This document shows positions 47,187-58,426 of a DNA stretch of 64,000 bases, in pieces. Every line of letters starts with the position of its first letter. The first letter of the stretch is position 1. This stretch comes from Pseudomonas sp. 8O. Its GTDB lineage: Bacteria; Pseudomonadota; Gammaproteobacteria; Pseudomonadales; Pseudomonadaceae. The notes beneath the pieces were generated by a model. It was given only the letters and a program-made list of their open reading frames with translations, was not told the DNA's origin and did not search any database. The stretch covers positions 124,001 to 188,000 of the forward strand of contig NZ_LR733264.1 in NCBI RefSeq assembly GCF_902506495.1, read 5' to 3'. Position numbers and translations under genes: made by a program.

Positions 47187-48770
47187 ATGGCGCTGCAATT
47201 GCTGGAACACCCTGGAATCACGCTGGCGTTCGGCACTGGGCTGGACTTGCCGCAGCAGGCCGCGCGCGCTCGGGCGATGTGGCTGGCCGGTCGCCAACAA
47301 CGTCCACCCTTGTTGCTGGTCGTGCTGCTTTGGGCGCGCCATTGCCCCGATGTGGTGCAGCGCCTTGAACATCATTTGGATGCCCTGTTCGCCGATTTTC
47401 GCTGTACGCCTGAGGGCTGGAGTGAAACCCAGGCCGTGCGACAGGTGCTGGCAGCCCTGAATCTCCAGCTGTTTCGCCAGCAGCAGGCCGGGCAGGGCGT
47501 CGCCGACTTGCATGCCGGTGTGCTTTTGATGCAAGGCGATGAGTTGCAGTTTCTGCAGGCGGGCAGCGTCGGCCTGGCGCGTGCGCACAAAGGCGCCCTG
47601 CAAATCCTCGCGGGGCGCGAGGGACAGGCGCTCGGCGCCCAGGCCGAGCTGGCGCTGGTTCAGCACAGCCTGGTGCCAGGCTACGGCGAGTATTTGCTGC
47701 TGGCGCCGCAACCGCTGCTCGATGTGAGTGATCTGCAAGGGCTCTGTATCCAGGCGGAGGGCGCGCTTGGCGAGCGGCTGCAGCCGCTGTTGCAGGCCCC
47801 CGGCGCCGCAGTTCTTCTGCGCGTGGGCGAAACCCAGTGCCTGACGCCGGCGCCGTCCGCGCCGGCGCGCCCGGCGTTGACGCAGATCACCTGTGGCCAG
47901 CAGCTCGATGGCTGGACACTGTTGCGCCAATGTCCTTACGGGCCGCCCGGGCGGTTGTATGTCGGGTGTGATGAGTCCGGGCGGGAAGCCGTGCTCTGGT
48001 TCGCCGAGGAAGACGCAGGCGAAGCCTTCTGGCAGCGCGAGTGGGCGTTGCGGCGCAGTGCACAGCAGGCGTTACCGCAGGTGCTGTCGTCGCATCAGGC
48101 GCGCAGTCACGCGTATCTGGTACTGGCCAAACCGCCCCGCGGCATGCGCAATCTGTTCGATTGGGTGGCCGCCCATGGTGCGCCGGATACACAGACGCTG
48201 ATGGGGATAGTGACGCAACTGATCGCCGCCGTGCGTTCGCTGCAGCGCCGCGGCATGCAGGGGCTTTGGCTGAGTCCCAGGCAGATTCTGCTCGGTGATG
48301 ACGGGCGCGTGCTGTTTCTGCCTGGAGCGGCTGTCATCCTGCCCGGCGTTGCGCGTCAACCTGTGCCTGAACAGGCTGTGCCACTGGCGCCGGAGTTGCG
48401 CAGCGGCCGTGCGCTGGATGGTCGTGCTGACCAGTTCGCCCTTGCGTCGCTGGTCTACTGGCTGATGTCCGGGCAATGGCCGGAGGCGGCGCGCAGCGAC
48501 GTCGGGCCCGGTCACTGCTACGTGCCGTTGGCGACCTTTAGCGTGCATGTACCGCAAGGCTGGGATGGTGTGCTCGCCCGTGCCCTGGCGCCGCAGCCAC
48601 AGGCACGTTTCGATGCACTGTCGGAGTTTCAGCTGGCATTGCAGCAGCCGCTGCAGGCGCGTCGCAGTCAAGCGCTGCGGCGGGTGCCCTTGCAGCCGGC
48701 ACGCCTGGCTGTTTTAGGTCTGGTCACGTTGCCATTGCTGTTCGGGCTGCTGCTCAGTCTCAGCGGCTGA
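47187..48770 (+). CDS. Fused PP2C-like/protein-kinase-like protein, catalytically degenerate
   Basis: 527 aa with a layout like the Pseudomonas bifunctional Ser/Thr phosphatase-kinases: PP2C-like part (about 1-235), kinase-like part (about 250-500) and a C-terminal membrane helix (about 508-525). Catalytic residues seem lost in both. In the phosphatase the expected metal-binding GDS is replaced by AGSVG in LQAGSVGLARAHKG. In the kinase the catalytic HRDLKPxN loop reads LWLSPRQI at 360-367, and no DFG is visible, although APE (LAPELRSG) and RADQFALASLVYWLMSG are kept. Strong AGGAGG ribosome site. Most likely a membrane-anchored scaffold or pseudoenzyme. Confidence 0.72.
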   Translation: MALQLLEHPGITLAFGTGLDLPQQAARARAMWLAGRQQRPPLLLVVLLWARHCPDVVQRLEHHLDALFADFRCTPEGWSETQAVRQVLAALNLQLFRQQQAGQGVADLHAGVLLMQGDELQFLQAGSVGLARAHKGALQILAGREGQALGAQAELALVQHSLVPGYGEYLLLAPQPLLDVSDLQGLCIQAEGALGERLQPLLQAPGAAVLLRVGETQCLTPAPSAPARPALTQITCGQQLDGWTLLRQCPYGPPGRLYVGCDESGREAVLWFAEEDAGEAFWQREWALRRSAQQALPQVLSSHQARSHAYLVLAKPPRGMRNLFDWVAAHGAPDTQTLMGIVTQLIAAVRSLQRRGMQGLWLSPRQILLGDDGRVLFLPGAAVILPGVARQPVPEQAVPLAPELRSGRALDGRADQFALASLVYWLMSGQWPEAARSDVGPGHCYVPLATFSVHVPQGWDGVLARALAPQPQARFDALSEFQLALQQPLQARRSQALRRVPLQPARLAVLGLVTLPLLFGLLLSLSG

Positions 48771-48796
48771 CGGACAGCCGCTGCGCTTGCATTCGA

Positions 48797-49252
48797 TCAA
48801 TCGGAGTTGATCGGCAGCACGTAGTTCTTGAACTGCTCGTCCTCGACGAAGCCGATGGACTCGTAAACCTTCTGCGCCACCTCGTTGTCGCGGCTGGTAG
48901 CCACGCGCATGCGCACGGCGTTGGTTTCCCTGGCCATCTGCTTGGCAGTGTGCAGCAGGCGGTCGGCAACCAGTTGGCGGCGGGCATCCTCGGCGACATA
49001 GATGTCGTTGAGAATCCACACGCGCTTGAGCGACAGCGAGGAATAGCTGGGGTAGAGCTGGCAAAAGCCGAGCAGCTTGTCTTCATCGTCGGCCAGGGCC
49101 AGGTAGATCACCGACTCCTTGCGGCGCAGGCGCTTCTCGAGGAACTTGCGCGACGACTCGGGGTAGGGCAGTTCGTTGTAGAACTCGCGGTATTTGACGA
49201 ACAGCGGGGTCAGCAGGTCCAGGTGCTCCAGGGTGGCTTGGACGATGCGCAT
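48797..49252 (-). CDS. GNAT-family N-acetyltransferase
   Basis: 151 aa, single GNAT domain. The acetyl-CoA pocket is around VWILNDIYVAEDARRQLVADRLL (about 77-100), where the usual glycine of RxxGxG/A is partly replaced; the C-terminal DNEVAQKVYESIGFVE is typical. Substrate unknown. Monocistronic, convergent with the preceding kinase-like gene. Confidence 0.85.
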   Translation of the reverse strand: MRIVQATLEHLDLLTPLFVKYREFYNELPYPESSRKFLEKRLRRKESVIYLALADDEDKLLGFCQLYPSYSSLSLKRVWILNDIYVAEDARRQLVADRLLHTAKQMARETNAVRMRVATSRDNEVAQKVYESIGFVEDEQFKNYVLPINSD

Positions 49253-49497
49253 GGCGGGCCTCGGCTTCTGTGATTGAAACTGGATGGACGATGCAGCTGT
49301 TGTGCCAGCAAGCCAGTCGATGCTGCCTCAAAGCCAGTTGAATGTGCAATCAAAGCAAGCGTTTGATTTTCGCCTGCCGGGCAACTTGGTTTGCGCATCT
49401 CTGTCTGAACAGGGCGCAGCAGCCGCCTGGCGGGTGCTGTGCTAACCTGCCGCCATCGCTTTAAGCCCTATGATCAGGGCGCGTTCAGAGGTCATCA

Positions 49498-50850
49498 ATG
49501 CACATTCATATTCTCGGCATCTGCGGCACCTTCATGGGGTCGCTGGCCGTTCTGGCCAAAGAGCTTGGCCATCGCGTCACGGGCTCCGATGCCAACGTCT
49601 ACCCGCCCATGAGCACTCAGTTGGAAGCCCAGGGCATCGAGCTGATGCAGGGCTACGACCCGGCGCATTTGCAGCCGGCGCCCGATCTGGTGGTGGTGGG
49701 TAACGCCATGAGCCGTGGCAACCCGGCGGTGGAATATGTGCTGAACAAGGGCCTGCCCTACGTTTCCGGCCCGCAGTGGCTGGCCGATCACGTGCTGCAG
49801 GGGCGCTGGGTGATGGCGGTCGCCGGTACCCACGGCAAGACCAGCAGTTCCAGCATGCTCGCCTGGGTGTTGGAGCACGCCGGCATGAGTCCGGGCTTTC
49901 TGATTGGCGGCGTGCCGCAGAACTTCGGCATTTCCGCGCGGCTGGGCGACACGCCGTTCTTCGTGGTCGAGGCTGACGAGTACGACAGCGCCTTCTTCGA
50001 CAAGCGCAGCAAGTTCGTCCATTACCGTCCGCGTACGGCCATTCTCAACAATCTGGAATTCGACCACGCCGATATCTTCCCGGACCTGGCGGCCATCGAG
50101 CGACAGTTCCACCATCTGGTGCGCATCATTCCCGGCGAAGGCCTGGTCATCCACCCTGCCAGCGAAGCCGCACTGGCGCGAGTCATCGAAATGGGCTGCT
50201 GGACACCTGTGCAGACCACCGGCGAAGGCGGGCAATGGCAGGCACGCCTGCTCAGCGCGGATGGCTCGCGCTTCGAGGTGAGCTTCGACGGTAAGGTCGA
50301 GGGTACCGTGCAGTGGGACCTGACCGGTCAGCACAACGTCGCCAACGCCCTGGCCGTGCTCGCTGCAGCGCGCCATGTCGGCGTGGTGCCGGCGCTGGGC
50401 ATCGAGGCGCTGGGTCAGTTCATCAACGCCAAGCGGCGCATGGAGAAGGTCGCCGAGGTGAATGGCGTGACCGTCTTCGATGACTTCGCCCATCACCCGA
50501 CCGCCATTGCCACCACCCTGGACGGGCTGCGCAAGCGCGTTGGTGACGACACTCAGGTGATCGCGGTGATCGAGCCGCGCTCCAATTCGATGAAGCTTGG
50601 CGCTCATCGCGATGGCCTGGCCGAGTCGGCCGAGCAGGCCGATGCGGTGTTCTGGTACGCCCCGCCGAATCTCGGCTGGGACCTGGGCGCGACCGTTGCC
50701 GGAGCGATCAATGCGACCCAGGTGTGCGATTCGCTGGAGTCGATCATCGACGGCGTGAAGGCCCTGGCGCGCCCCGGCACCCAGGTGGTGATCATGAGCA
50801 ACGGCGGCTTCGGTGGTTTGCATGGCAAGCTGGCCAAGGCCCTGGCCTGA
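49498..50850 (+). CDS. mpl: UDP-N-acetylmuramate:L-Ala-gamma-D-Glu-meso-DAP ligase
   Basis: Murein-peptide ligase that recycles the tripeptide from the cell wall. 450 aa, Mur ligase family: N-terminal HILGICGTFMG, ATP-binding GTHGKTSSS (about 110-118), and the C-terminal FDDFAHHPTAIATTL and EPRSNSMK. Ribosome site AGAGG. Next to ubiX as in P. aeruginosa. Confidence 0.96.
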   Translation: MHIHILGICGTFMGSLAVLAKELGHRVTGSDANVYPPMSTQLEAQGIELMQGYDPAHLQPAPDLVVVGNAMSRGNPAVEYVLNKGLPYVSGPQWLADHVLQGRWVMAVAGTHGKTSSSSMLAWVLEHAGMSPGFLIGGVPQNFGISARLGDTPFFVVEADEYDSAFFDKRSKFVHYRPRTAILNNLEFDHADIFPDLAAIERQFHHLVRIIPGEGLVIHPASEAALARVIEMGCWTPVQTTGEGGQWQARLLSADGSRFEVSFDGKVEGTVQWDLTGQHNVANALAVLAAARHVGVVPALGIEALGQFINAKRRMEKVAEVNGVTVFDDFAHHPTAIATTLDGLRKRVGDDTQVIAVIEPRSNSMKLGAHRDGLAESAEQADAVFWYAPPNLGWDLGATVAGAINATQVCDSLESIIDGVKALARPGTQVVIMSNGGFGGLHGKLAKALA

Positions 50851-50858
50851 CGCTGGCA

Positions 50859-50914
50859 GTAGGGCGGGTGAAACCCGCCATGGTTCAAGTCCCGGCGGTT
50901 CGCACCCGCCCTAC
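50859..50914. repeat. GTAGGGCGGGTG-type palindromic repeat
   Basis: GTAGGGCGGGTGAAACCCGCC at the left and GCACCCGCCCTAC at the right, between mpl and ubiX. A compact copy of the same family is at 54904-54928. Confidence 0.75.
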
Positions 50915-50952
50915 GCGGCATAAGCACGCGTAGCAGTCTTGAGAGTGAATGT

Positions 50953-51582
50953 ATGAGCGGTCCCGATAGAGTTACCCTGGCCATGACCGGCGCCTCCGGC
51001 GCGCAATATGGTCTGCGCCTGCTCGATTGCCTGGTGCAGGAGGATCGCGAGGTGCACTTCCTGATCTCCAAGGCCGCGCAACTGGTGATGGCCACCGAGA
51101 CCGACGTGGCGTTGCCGGCCAAGCCGCAGTCCATGGCGCAGTTCCTCACCGAATACACCGGCGCGGCGCCGGGGCAGATTCGTGTTTACGGCAAGGAAGA
51201 CTGGATGGCCCCGGCCGCCTCCGGCTCCGGTGCGCCGACGGCCATGGTGGTGGTGCCCTGCAGCACCGGCACCTTGTCGGCCATCGCTACCGGTGCCTGC
51301 AACAACCTGATCGAACGCGCCGCCGACGTGGCATTGAAGGAGCGCCGCCAGTTGATTCTGGTGCCGCGCGAGGCGCCGTATTCGAGTATCCATCTGGAAA
51401 ACATGCTCAAGCTGTCGAATCTGGGCGTGACCATTCTGCCGGCTTCGCCTGGGTTCTATCACCAGCCGCAGACGCTGGATGATCTGGTGGATTTCGTCGT
51501 TGCGCGCATCCTCAATTGCCTGAATATCCCTCAGGACATGTTGCCGCGCTGGGGCGAGCATCATTTGGTGACGGATGACTAG
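50953..51582 (+). CDS. ubiX: Flavin prenyltransferase
   Basis: Makes prenylated FMN for UbiD-type decarboxylases in ubiquinone synthesis. 209 aa flavoprotein with [13 protein letters not shown] at the N-terminus, [13 protein letters not shown] and the C-terminal [28 protein letters not shown]. Ends overlapping the next small gene by 8 nt. Confidence 0.95.
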   Translation: MSGPDRVTLAMTGASGAQYGLRLLDCLVQEDREVHFLISKAAQLVMATETDVALPAKPQSMAQFLTEYTGAAPGQIRVYGKEDWMAPAASGSGAPTAMVVVPCSTGTLSAIATGACNNLIERAADVALKERRQLILVPREAPYSSIHLENMLKLSNLGVTILPASPGFYHQPQTLDDLVDFVVARILNCLNIPQDMLPRWGEHHLVTDD

Positions 51583-51871
51583 CAGTGTGCGCCTGCTCTT
51601 ATGCGCCGTGGCGCTGCTGAGCCTGAGCGGCTGTGCCACCGTGCGCACGCTGGATGCGGCCAAGCCTGGTGCGCCGGTGGTCTATGCCGGCACGCGACTG
51701 GATTGGTATGCGATCAATGGCGGCTGCTGCCCGCTGGATCGTTTCGGTGCCGAGGCGCCTCGTTATGCGGGGCTGGATCTGCCGGCCAGCGCGTTGCTCG
51801 ATACCCTGTTGCTGCCGTTTTCGCTGGCTACTGCCCTGGGTGTCAGCCTCGGTGTCAGCGGCGGGTTGTAG
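51575..51871 (+). CDS. YceK/YidQ-type small lipoprotein
   Basis: 98 aa. Signal peptide with lipobox LSGC (lipidated C20), then [28 protein letters not shown] and CCPLDRFG, matching the DUF1375 lipoprotein family, and a C-terminal hydrophobic stretch. Function unknown. The start overlaps the end of ubiX by 8 nt, so the two are coupled. Confidence 0.85.
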   Translation: MTSSVRLLLCAVALLSLSGCATVRTLDAAKPGAPVVYAGTRLDWYAINGGCCPLDRFGAEAPRYAGLDLPASALLDTLLLPFSLATALGVSLGVSGGL

Positions 51872-51904
51872 CCCTGATGCAATCCGCGATGGTGCCGTGA
51901 CTTC

Positions 51905-52007
51905 GTAGGGTGCGCTGTGCGCACCGAATCTCGGCTGCAGTGGTGCGCCCTAAGGTTGTAGGCTGGGATGTCATCCGGGAAAGCCCGGTGCGCTTGGCGC
52001 ACCCTAC
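51905..52007. repeat. Pair of GTAGGGTGCGC palindromes in inverted orientation
   Basis: GTAGGGTGCGCTGTGCGCAC at 51905-51924 and GGTGCGCTTGGCGCACCCTA at 51987-52006 bracket about 60 bp between convergent genes. Same family as 6766-6865. Confidence 0.75.
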
Positions 52008-52023
52008 ATGGACGTGACGCCGT

Positions 52024-52503
52024 TCAGCAGGGTTCGGTTTCCACTTCCTGGCACACGTCGATCCACTCGGCGTCCACCAGCTCGGCCATGCGCTGCGGGG
52101 CGATACGCACGGCGCTGTGGGTGGCGCCGGCGGCTGGCAGCACTTCGCTAAAGGCCAGCAGCGAGCGGTCGCAGTAGATGCTGAGCGGTGTGGCCAGGCC
52201 GAACGGGCAGACGCCGCCGACCGGGTGGCTGGTCAGTTCGACCACGGTCTGCGCATCGAGCATGCGCGCCTTGGCACTGAAGCATTCCTTCATCTTGCGG
52301 TTGTCGATGCGCGCGTCACCGCGGGCGACGATCAGCACGTCCCGTTCGGCGATGCGAAAGGCCAGGGTCTTGGCGATTTGTCCCGGCGATACACCATGCG
52401 CCTCGGCAGCCAGCGCCACGGTGGCGGTGCTGGACTGCAGTTCGATGATCGCGATATCGGGCGCCTTGGCGGCGAAGAAGGCGCGTACAGAGGCCAGGCT
52501 CAT
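52024..52503 (-). CDS. ybaK: YbaK/EbsC-family aminoacyl-tRNA deacylase
   Basis: 159 aa of the YbaK/ProX domain family, which hydrolyses mischarged tRNA. Conserved GVSPGQIAKTLAFRI, the lysine in RKMKECF and HPVGGVCPFGL are present. ATG 52503 has a GGGGGA site about 8 nt upstream. The exact tRNA specificity (Cys-tRNA(Pro) or other) cannot be told. Confidence 0.87.
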   Translation of the reverse strand: MSLASVRAFFAAKAPDIAIIELQSSTATVALAAEAHGVSPGQIAKTLAFRIAERDVLIVARGDARIDNRKMKECFSAKARMLDAQTVVELTSHPVGGVCPFGLATPLSIYCDRSLLAFSEVLPAAGATHSAVRIAPQRMAELVDAEWIDVCQEVETEPC

Positions 52504-52666
52504 GAAACGGTCCCCCAGGGCTGTCGAGGTGGGCATGGCACGACGGCCAGTCTCTCGCTGGCCAAGCGCAGCCCCCTTCCTGGGGTGCTGGTGTGGTCGT
52601 GACCACGGCGAAAAAACAAGCGGCCATGCTCGCGCTGCATGACCGGCACGTCAAGGCCCGATGGCG

Positions 52667-53533
52667 TCAGTTTGCCAGCAGATGTGCTGTTTTTACCGCC
52701 TCAACGAGCCTGTAGCGACCTTTTTCGTCTTGCGTCACCTTGCCCATGGCCACTTCGGGGTCATGGGTGAACACCAGCCGGCCATCACGCGAAAACAGGT
52801 CACTGAGCAGCGCTTGCTTTTCCTCGATCAGGCCTTCGGGGAAGCGGTCGTAGCCCATGGTGATCGGCAGATGGACCCAGGGCGCGCCGGGAATCAGGTC
52901 GCCAGGAAACACCACCGGTCCGTCCGGCATGGCTATTTCCGGCAGCAGTTGGCCTGGCGTGTGGCCGTCGCTCCAGTGCAGGCGCCAGTCGGGGCCGAGC
53001 AATTCACAGTGCTCGGTTTCGTCGATCAGTTGCAGGCGGCCGCTGTTTTCCAGGAGATCGAGCAGTTCCGGAATATAGGAGGCCTTATCCCGGGCGTGTG
53101 GGTTACAGGCACGCTGCCACTGACGTCGGCCTGTGATGAAGCGCGCGTTGGGGAACAGCAGGCGTGCGGGCTGACCCTCTTGCCAGGCAGCGAGCAGGCC
53201 ACCGGCATGGTCGAAATGCAGGTGGGTGAGCACGACGATATCGATATCGGCATCGCTCAGGCCGACGGCGGCAAGGCTGTCGAGCAGTACGTGACGGTCT
53301 TCCTGTACGCCGAAGCGCTGCTTGAGCTCCGGGCTGAAGAAGGCGCCGATGCCGGTCTCGATAAGAATGTTGCGCTCGTTCTCCTGCACCAGCAGGGCAC
53401 GGCAGCCGAGGTCGATGCGGTTCAGTTCGTCGGCCGGCATCCAGCGTTGCCAGAGAGCCTTGGGCGCGTTGCCGAACATGGCGCCGCCGTCGAGTTTCTG
53501 GCTGTTGCCGGTGAGGGTGGTCAGGGTTCGCAT
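52667..53533 (-). CDS. MBL-fold metallo-hydrolase
   Basis: 288 aa, metallo-beta-lactamase fold. Metal motif [10 protein letters not shown] (HxHxDH) at about residues 112-121, further ligands in SDGHTPGQ and VVFPGDLI. Resembles quorum-quenching-lactonase-like and glyoxalase-II-like hydrolases; the substrate is unknown. ATG 53533; ACAAGAACAA upstream is a weak Crc-like motif. Downstream of the thiolase gene on the same strand, about 100 nt apart. Confidence 0.82.
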   Translation of the reverse strand: MRTLTTLTGNSQKLDGGAMFGNAPKALWQRWMPADELNRIDLGCRALLVQENERNILIETGIGAFFSPELKQRFGVQEDRHVLLDSLAAVGLSDADIDIVVLTHLHFDHAGGLLAAWQEGQPARLLFPNARFITGRRQWQRACNPHARDKASYIPELLDLLENSGRLQLIDETEHCELLGPDWRLHWSDGHTPGQLLPEIAMPDGPVVFPGDLIPGAPWVHLPITMGYDRFPEGLIEEKQALLSDLFSRDGRLVFTHDPEVAMGKVTQDEKGRYRLVEAVKTAHLLAN

Positions 53534-53637
53534 GGGTGTTCTCTTGTTCTTGTCTGGGATTGCGTGGTGGATCGGTGAAGCGTGATCCACCCAGGGTGGA
53601 TCACGCTTTCTACATCCACCGGCTCGTTTGTTCCAGG

Positions 53638-54816
53638 CTAGCGTTCGATGGCCAGCGCCACGCCCTGGCCGCCGCCGATGCACAGGGTAGCCAGGCCACG
53701 GCGGGCATCGCGGCGCTGCATCTCGTGGATCAGGCTAACCAGGATGCGGCAGCCGGAGGCGCCGATGGGGTGGCCGAGGGCGATGGCACCGCCGTTGACG
53801 TTGACCTTGGCGCTGTCCCAATGCAGCTCGCGGCCGACGGCGATGGCCTGGGCGGCGAAGGCTTCGTTGGCCTCGATCAGGTCGAGCTGTTCCAGGCTCC
53901 AGCCTGCCCGCTCCAGTGCCTTGCAACTGGCGAATACCGGGCCAATGCCCATCACCGCCGGGTCGACCCCGGCGCTGGCGTGGGCGGCAATGCGCGCCAG
54001 CACCGGCAGTTGCAATTCATCGGCCTTCTCGGCGCTCATCAGCAGTACGGCAGCGGCGCCGTCGTTGAGGGTCGAGGCGTTGCCGGCGGTCACCGTGCCG
54101 TCGTTCTTGAAGGCCGGGCGCAGCTTGCCGAGGCTGTCCAGGCTGGTGCCGGCGCGCGGCTGTTCGTCCTGGGCAAAACGCAGCGGTTCGGCGCCGCGTT
54201 GGGGAATTTCCACGGGGACGATCTCGCTGGCAAAACGGCCGGACTCGATGGCTGCCTGGGCGCGCTGCTGCGAGCGCAGGGCGAAGGCATCCTGTTCGGC
54301 GCGCGTGACGCCGTACTGCTCGGCCAGGTTCTCGGCGGTGATGCCCATGTGGTAGTTATTGAAGGCGTCCCACAGACCGTCCTGGATCATCGTGTCGATC
54401 AGCCCGGCATGACCCATGCGCAGGCCGCTGCGGGCGCCGGGCATGACGTAGGGCGCCAGGCTCATGTTCTCCTGGCCGCCGGCGATGATGATCTCGGCAT
54501 CGCCACCACGAATGGCCTGGGCACCGAGGATCACCGCCTTGAGGCCGGAGCCGCAGACCTTGTTCAGGGTCATGGCCGGCACCGTATGTGGCAGGCCGGC
54601 GAGCAGCACGCTCTGCCGGGCCGGATTCTGCCCTGAGCCTGCGGTAAGCACCTGGCCTAGAATCACCTCGTCGATCTGCTCGCCTGCAATGCCTGTGCGG
54701 GCGAGGAGTTCACGGATCACTGCCGCGCCCAGCTGCGGGGCTGGAATGCGGCTCAACTCGCCCTGGAAGCTGCCTATGGCAGTACGGCAGGCGGCGACTA
54801 TCACGACTTCACGCAT
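53638..54816 (-). CDS. Acetyl-CoA C-acetyltransferase (thiolase)
   Basis: 392 aa thiolase of the biosynthetic AtoB/PhaA type. Nucleophile C88 in [11 protein letters not shown], His in GHPIGASG, and the C-terminal cysteine in CIGGGQG. Probably joins or cleaves acetoacetyl-CoA. Lies next to an acyl-CoA dehydrogenase and an acyl-CoA synthetase. A strong terminator separates it from the dehydrogenase, so it has its own promoter. Confidence 0.92.
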   Translation of the reverse strand: MREVVIVAACRTAIGSFQGELSRIPAPQLGAAVIRELLARTGIAGEQIDEVILGQVLTAGSGQNPARQSVLLAGLPHTVPAMTLNKVCGSGLKAVILGAQAIRGGDAEIIIAGGQENMSLAPYVMPGARSGLRMGHAGLIDTMIQDGLWDAFNNYHMGITAENLAEQYGVTRAEQDAFALRSQQRAQAAIESGRFASEIVPVEIPQRGAEPLRFAQDEQPRAGTSLDSLGKLRPAFKNDGTVTAGNASTLNDGAAAVLLMSAEKADELQLPVLARIAAHASAGVDPAVMGIGPVFASCKALERAGWSLEQLDLIEANEAFAAQAIAVGRELHWDSAKVNVNGGAIALGHPIGASGCRILVSLIHEMQRRDARRGLATLCIGGGQGVALAIER

Positions 54817-54860
54817 AAAGGTTCCTCGTCGGTTGGGCATGTCCCAGCCGAGACTTGAAT

Positions 54861-54888
54861 AAAAAAGCGCGGCGCCGAAGCGCCGCGC
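54861..54888 (-). terminator. Strong terminator of the acyl-CoA dehydrogenase gene
   Basis: A 9-bp GC stem (GCGCGGCGC/GCGCCGCGC) capped on the minus strand by a TTCG tetraloop and followed by six T residues. Confidence 0.93.
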
Positions 54889-54903
54889 AACACGCTCAAC
54901 CCT

Positions 54904-54928
54904 GTAGGGCGGGTGAAACCCGCCCTAC
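54904..54928. repeat. GTAGGGCGGGT palindrome
   Basis: GTAGGGCGGGT-TGA-type perfect palindrome closing with ACCCGCCCTAC, directly after the acyl-CoA dehydrogenase stop codon and next to its terminator. Confidence 0.75.
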
Positions 54929-54930
54929 GT

Positions 54931-56703
<1,773 letters not shown>

Positions 56704-56763
56704 GGTGCAACCTCGACAGCAGTGGCGCCGCGACAAGCGCGGCGCGTGTGGAACGAAAAAACG

Positions 56764-56950
56764 TTAGCAGGCCGTTGAAAAACGTAGGCGAGGCAGCCAG
56801 TGCAATACCGATGGCGGCCCCACAAAAACAGGCGAAAAACGGTCGGAGTCGCGCTCGACTTTACGAGCTGTAAATGAGCATTTTGATCGGACTCGCGCAC
56901 GAGCCTGTTTTTAACGCAGCAATGGCAACGCAGGTAGTTTTTCAATGGTC
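56764..56950. repeat. MITE-like element with imperfect terminal inverted repeats
   Basis: The ends read GCCGTTGAAAAACGTAGGCG on the plus strand and GACCATTGAAAAACTACCTG on the minus strand. An inner inverted pair AAAAACAGGC/GCCTGTTTTT and further complementary tracts lie inside. About 180 bp, non-coding, between the acyl-CoA dehydrogenase start and the permease stop. Confidence 0.55.
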
Positions 56951-56952
56951 TG

Positions 56953-58326
56953 TCAGTCGGCTTCGGCCGGTTCGTGCGGCTTATCCTTGACGCTGGTGAA
57001 TTTAAGCAGATGGGTACGTTCTACCAGGATGTACAGCGCTGCACCCGCAGCCAGGCCCCAGCCCGCGCCGTAGACGGCGAGCACCACACCCATGGTGCCG
57101 GCGATGCCGCGCTCGGTGTTGTTGTTGAGTTGCTCGAAGCCGACCATCAGGCAGATGTAGCCGGTGAGAATCAGCGTCAGCGACAGGGCGATCGGCAGCA
57201 CCGGTTGGAAGAAACTGACCAGCGGCAGCATGAACAGCGCGGCGAAGCCGGTGATCCAGAACGTGCCAGCGCCGCTGTAGATCGAATCCATCGCCTTGCG
57301 TCCGTATTTGTAGCGTTCGGCCATGGTTGCCGCCACCGCCGTCCACAGCGGACCGGCCAGGCCCGGGTAGGGTGCGAAGAAGGCATGCAGGGCGTTGCGG
57401 ATGGCGGTCACCAGATGCACGCGGTCGACGTTGTTTTCGATCACCTCGTCGGTGCGCAGTTCATCGGCGCGTTGCATCAGCGACTGACCAACGATGATGT
57501 CGCCGAAGGCAATCACATAGGCGATCACCGCCGTGGGCACGGCCAGCAGGAACACGTCCAGGCCGGGGAAACCGACGCTGAACGGCAGGTAGTTCCACAT
57601 CTCGGCGAAGGCCGGCGCGGTGATGCCCCATTTCACGTCCGGCATCTTGTACTCGCCCACGCCGATGCCGATGAAAATGGCGATCAGCATGCCTGGCACC
57701 ATGCCGTAGTTGACGATCTTGCGCGCCATCGGCACTCGCTCGGTCAGGCCCTTGAACGACACCGAGAACATCAGGTACAGGCAGATCAGGCTGCCCAGCA
57801 CCAGGGAGATCGGCGTGTTGGCCAGGCGGCCACCGGCGCTGATCTCGCCCATCAGTGCGGCGATGCCGGCGCCGATGATGATGCCGCCCTTCATCGAGTT
57901 GGGGATCAGCCGCACCAGGGCGCTGCCCAGACGCGTGACGCCGAGCACGAGGAAGATCACGAACACCAGGAACTGCAGGGCGAACAGCGCCTGGATGGCC
58001 TGCGGGCCCGGCTCGAAGTCGCCGAGAAACAGCAGCACCACGGGGATGCCAGGGGTGATCCAGCCGGGTACGAAGGGCACGCCGAGCAGCGCCGGCAGCA
58101 TGAAGCCGATGCCACACACCACCACATAGGCCAGGGCCACGTCATAGGGCAGGCCGAGGTATTTCTCCAGCAGCGGGATCATCGCCAGGCTGACCACGAA
58201 CATGATCAGCGCCTGCAGCATCTCCGCCGTTTCCCAGCGGTAATGCACGAAGGGCAGGCGCACCTTGAACGGCCCGAGGGGCCAGTGCGGTTGTTCGTCG
58301 CCGTCACGGCGCTTGAAAATTTGCAT
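56953..58326 (-). CDS. Predicted inner-membrane permease, NCS2-like
   Basis: 457 aa, about 12-14 hydrophobic helices, resembling NCS2/SLC23-type permeases (MLPALLGVPFVPGWITPGIP, IPNSMKGGIIIGAGIAALMGE, VIAYVIAFGDIIVGQSLMQR). The N-terminal 30 residues are hydrophilic (FKRRDGDEQPHWPLGPFKV). Substrate unknown; position directly downstream of an acyl-CoA synthetase (100 nt, with a palindromic repeat) suggests a carboxylic acid that the synthetase activates. GGAG precedes the ATG; AACAACAA on the minus strand (58359-58366) is a possible Crc site. Confidence 0.68.
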   Translation of the reverse strand: MQIFKRRDGDEQPHWPLGPFKVRLPFVHYRWETAEMLQALIMFVVSLAMIPLLEKYLGLPYDVALAYVVVCGIGFMLPALLGVPFVPGWITPGIPVVLLFLGDFEPGPQAIQALFALQFLVFVIFLVLGVTRLGSALVRLIPNSMKGGIIIGAGIAALMGEISAGGRLANTPISLVLGSLICLYLMFSVSFKGLTERVPMARKIVNYGMVPGMLIAIFIGIGVGEYKMPDVKWGITAPAFAEMWNYLPFSVGFPGLDVFLLAVPTAVIAYVIAFGDIIVGQSLMQRADELRTDEVIENNVDRVHLVTAIRNALHAFFAPYPGLAGPLWTAVAATMAERYKYGRKAMDSIYSGAGTFWITGFAALFMLPLVSFFQPVLPIALSLTLILTGYICLMVGFEQLNNNTERGIAGTMGVVLAVYGAGWGLAAGAALYILVERTHLLKFTSVKDKPHEPAEAD

Positions 58327-58384
58327 GAGGGTTCTCCGTCGGCCGCCAGGGCCGGTTCTTGTTGTTGTGCAAACGGTTCATTCA

Positions 58385-58420
58385 CCCCTCTCCCACCGGG
58401 AGAGGGGCCGGGGGTGAGGG
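58385..58420. repeat. CCCCTCTCCC-type palindromic repeat
   Basis: ACCCCTCTCCC followed by GGGAGAGGGGCCGGGGGTG, same family as 3068-3156, between the acyl-CoA synthetase and permease genes. Confidence 0.75.
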
Positions 58421-58426
58421 CCGCTT

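Noticed and set aside
47073..47930. Long upstream extension of the mtfA frame on the minus strand
   Set aside because: The frame is open only because it is antisense to the phosphatase/kinase-like gene; the composition (many Gln, Arg, His) and lack of any family resemblance mark it as a shadow. MtfA homology begins at MWSFKAW.
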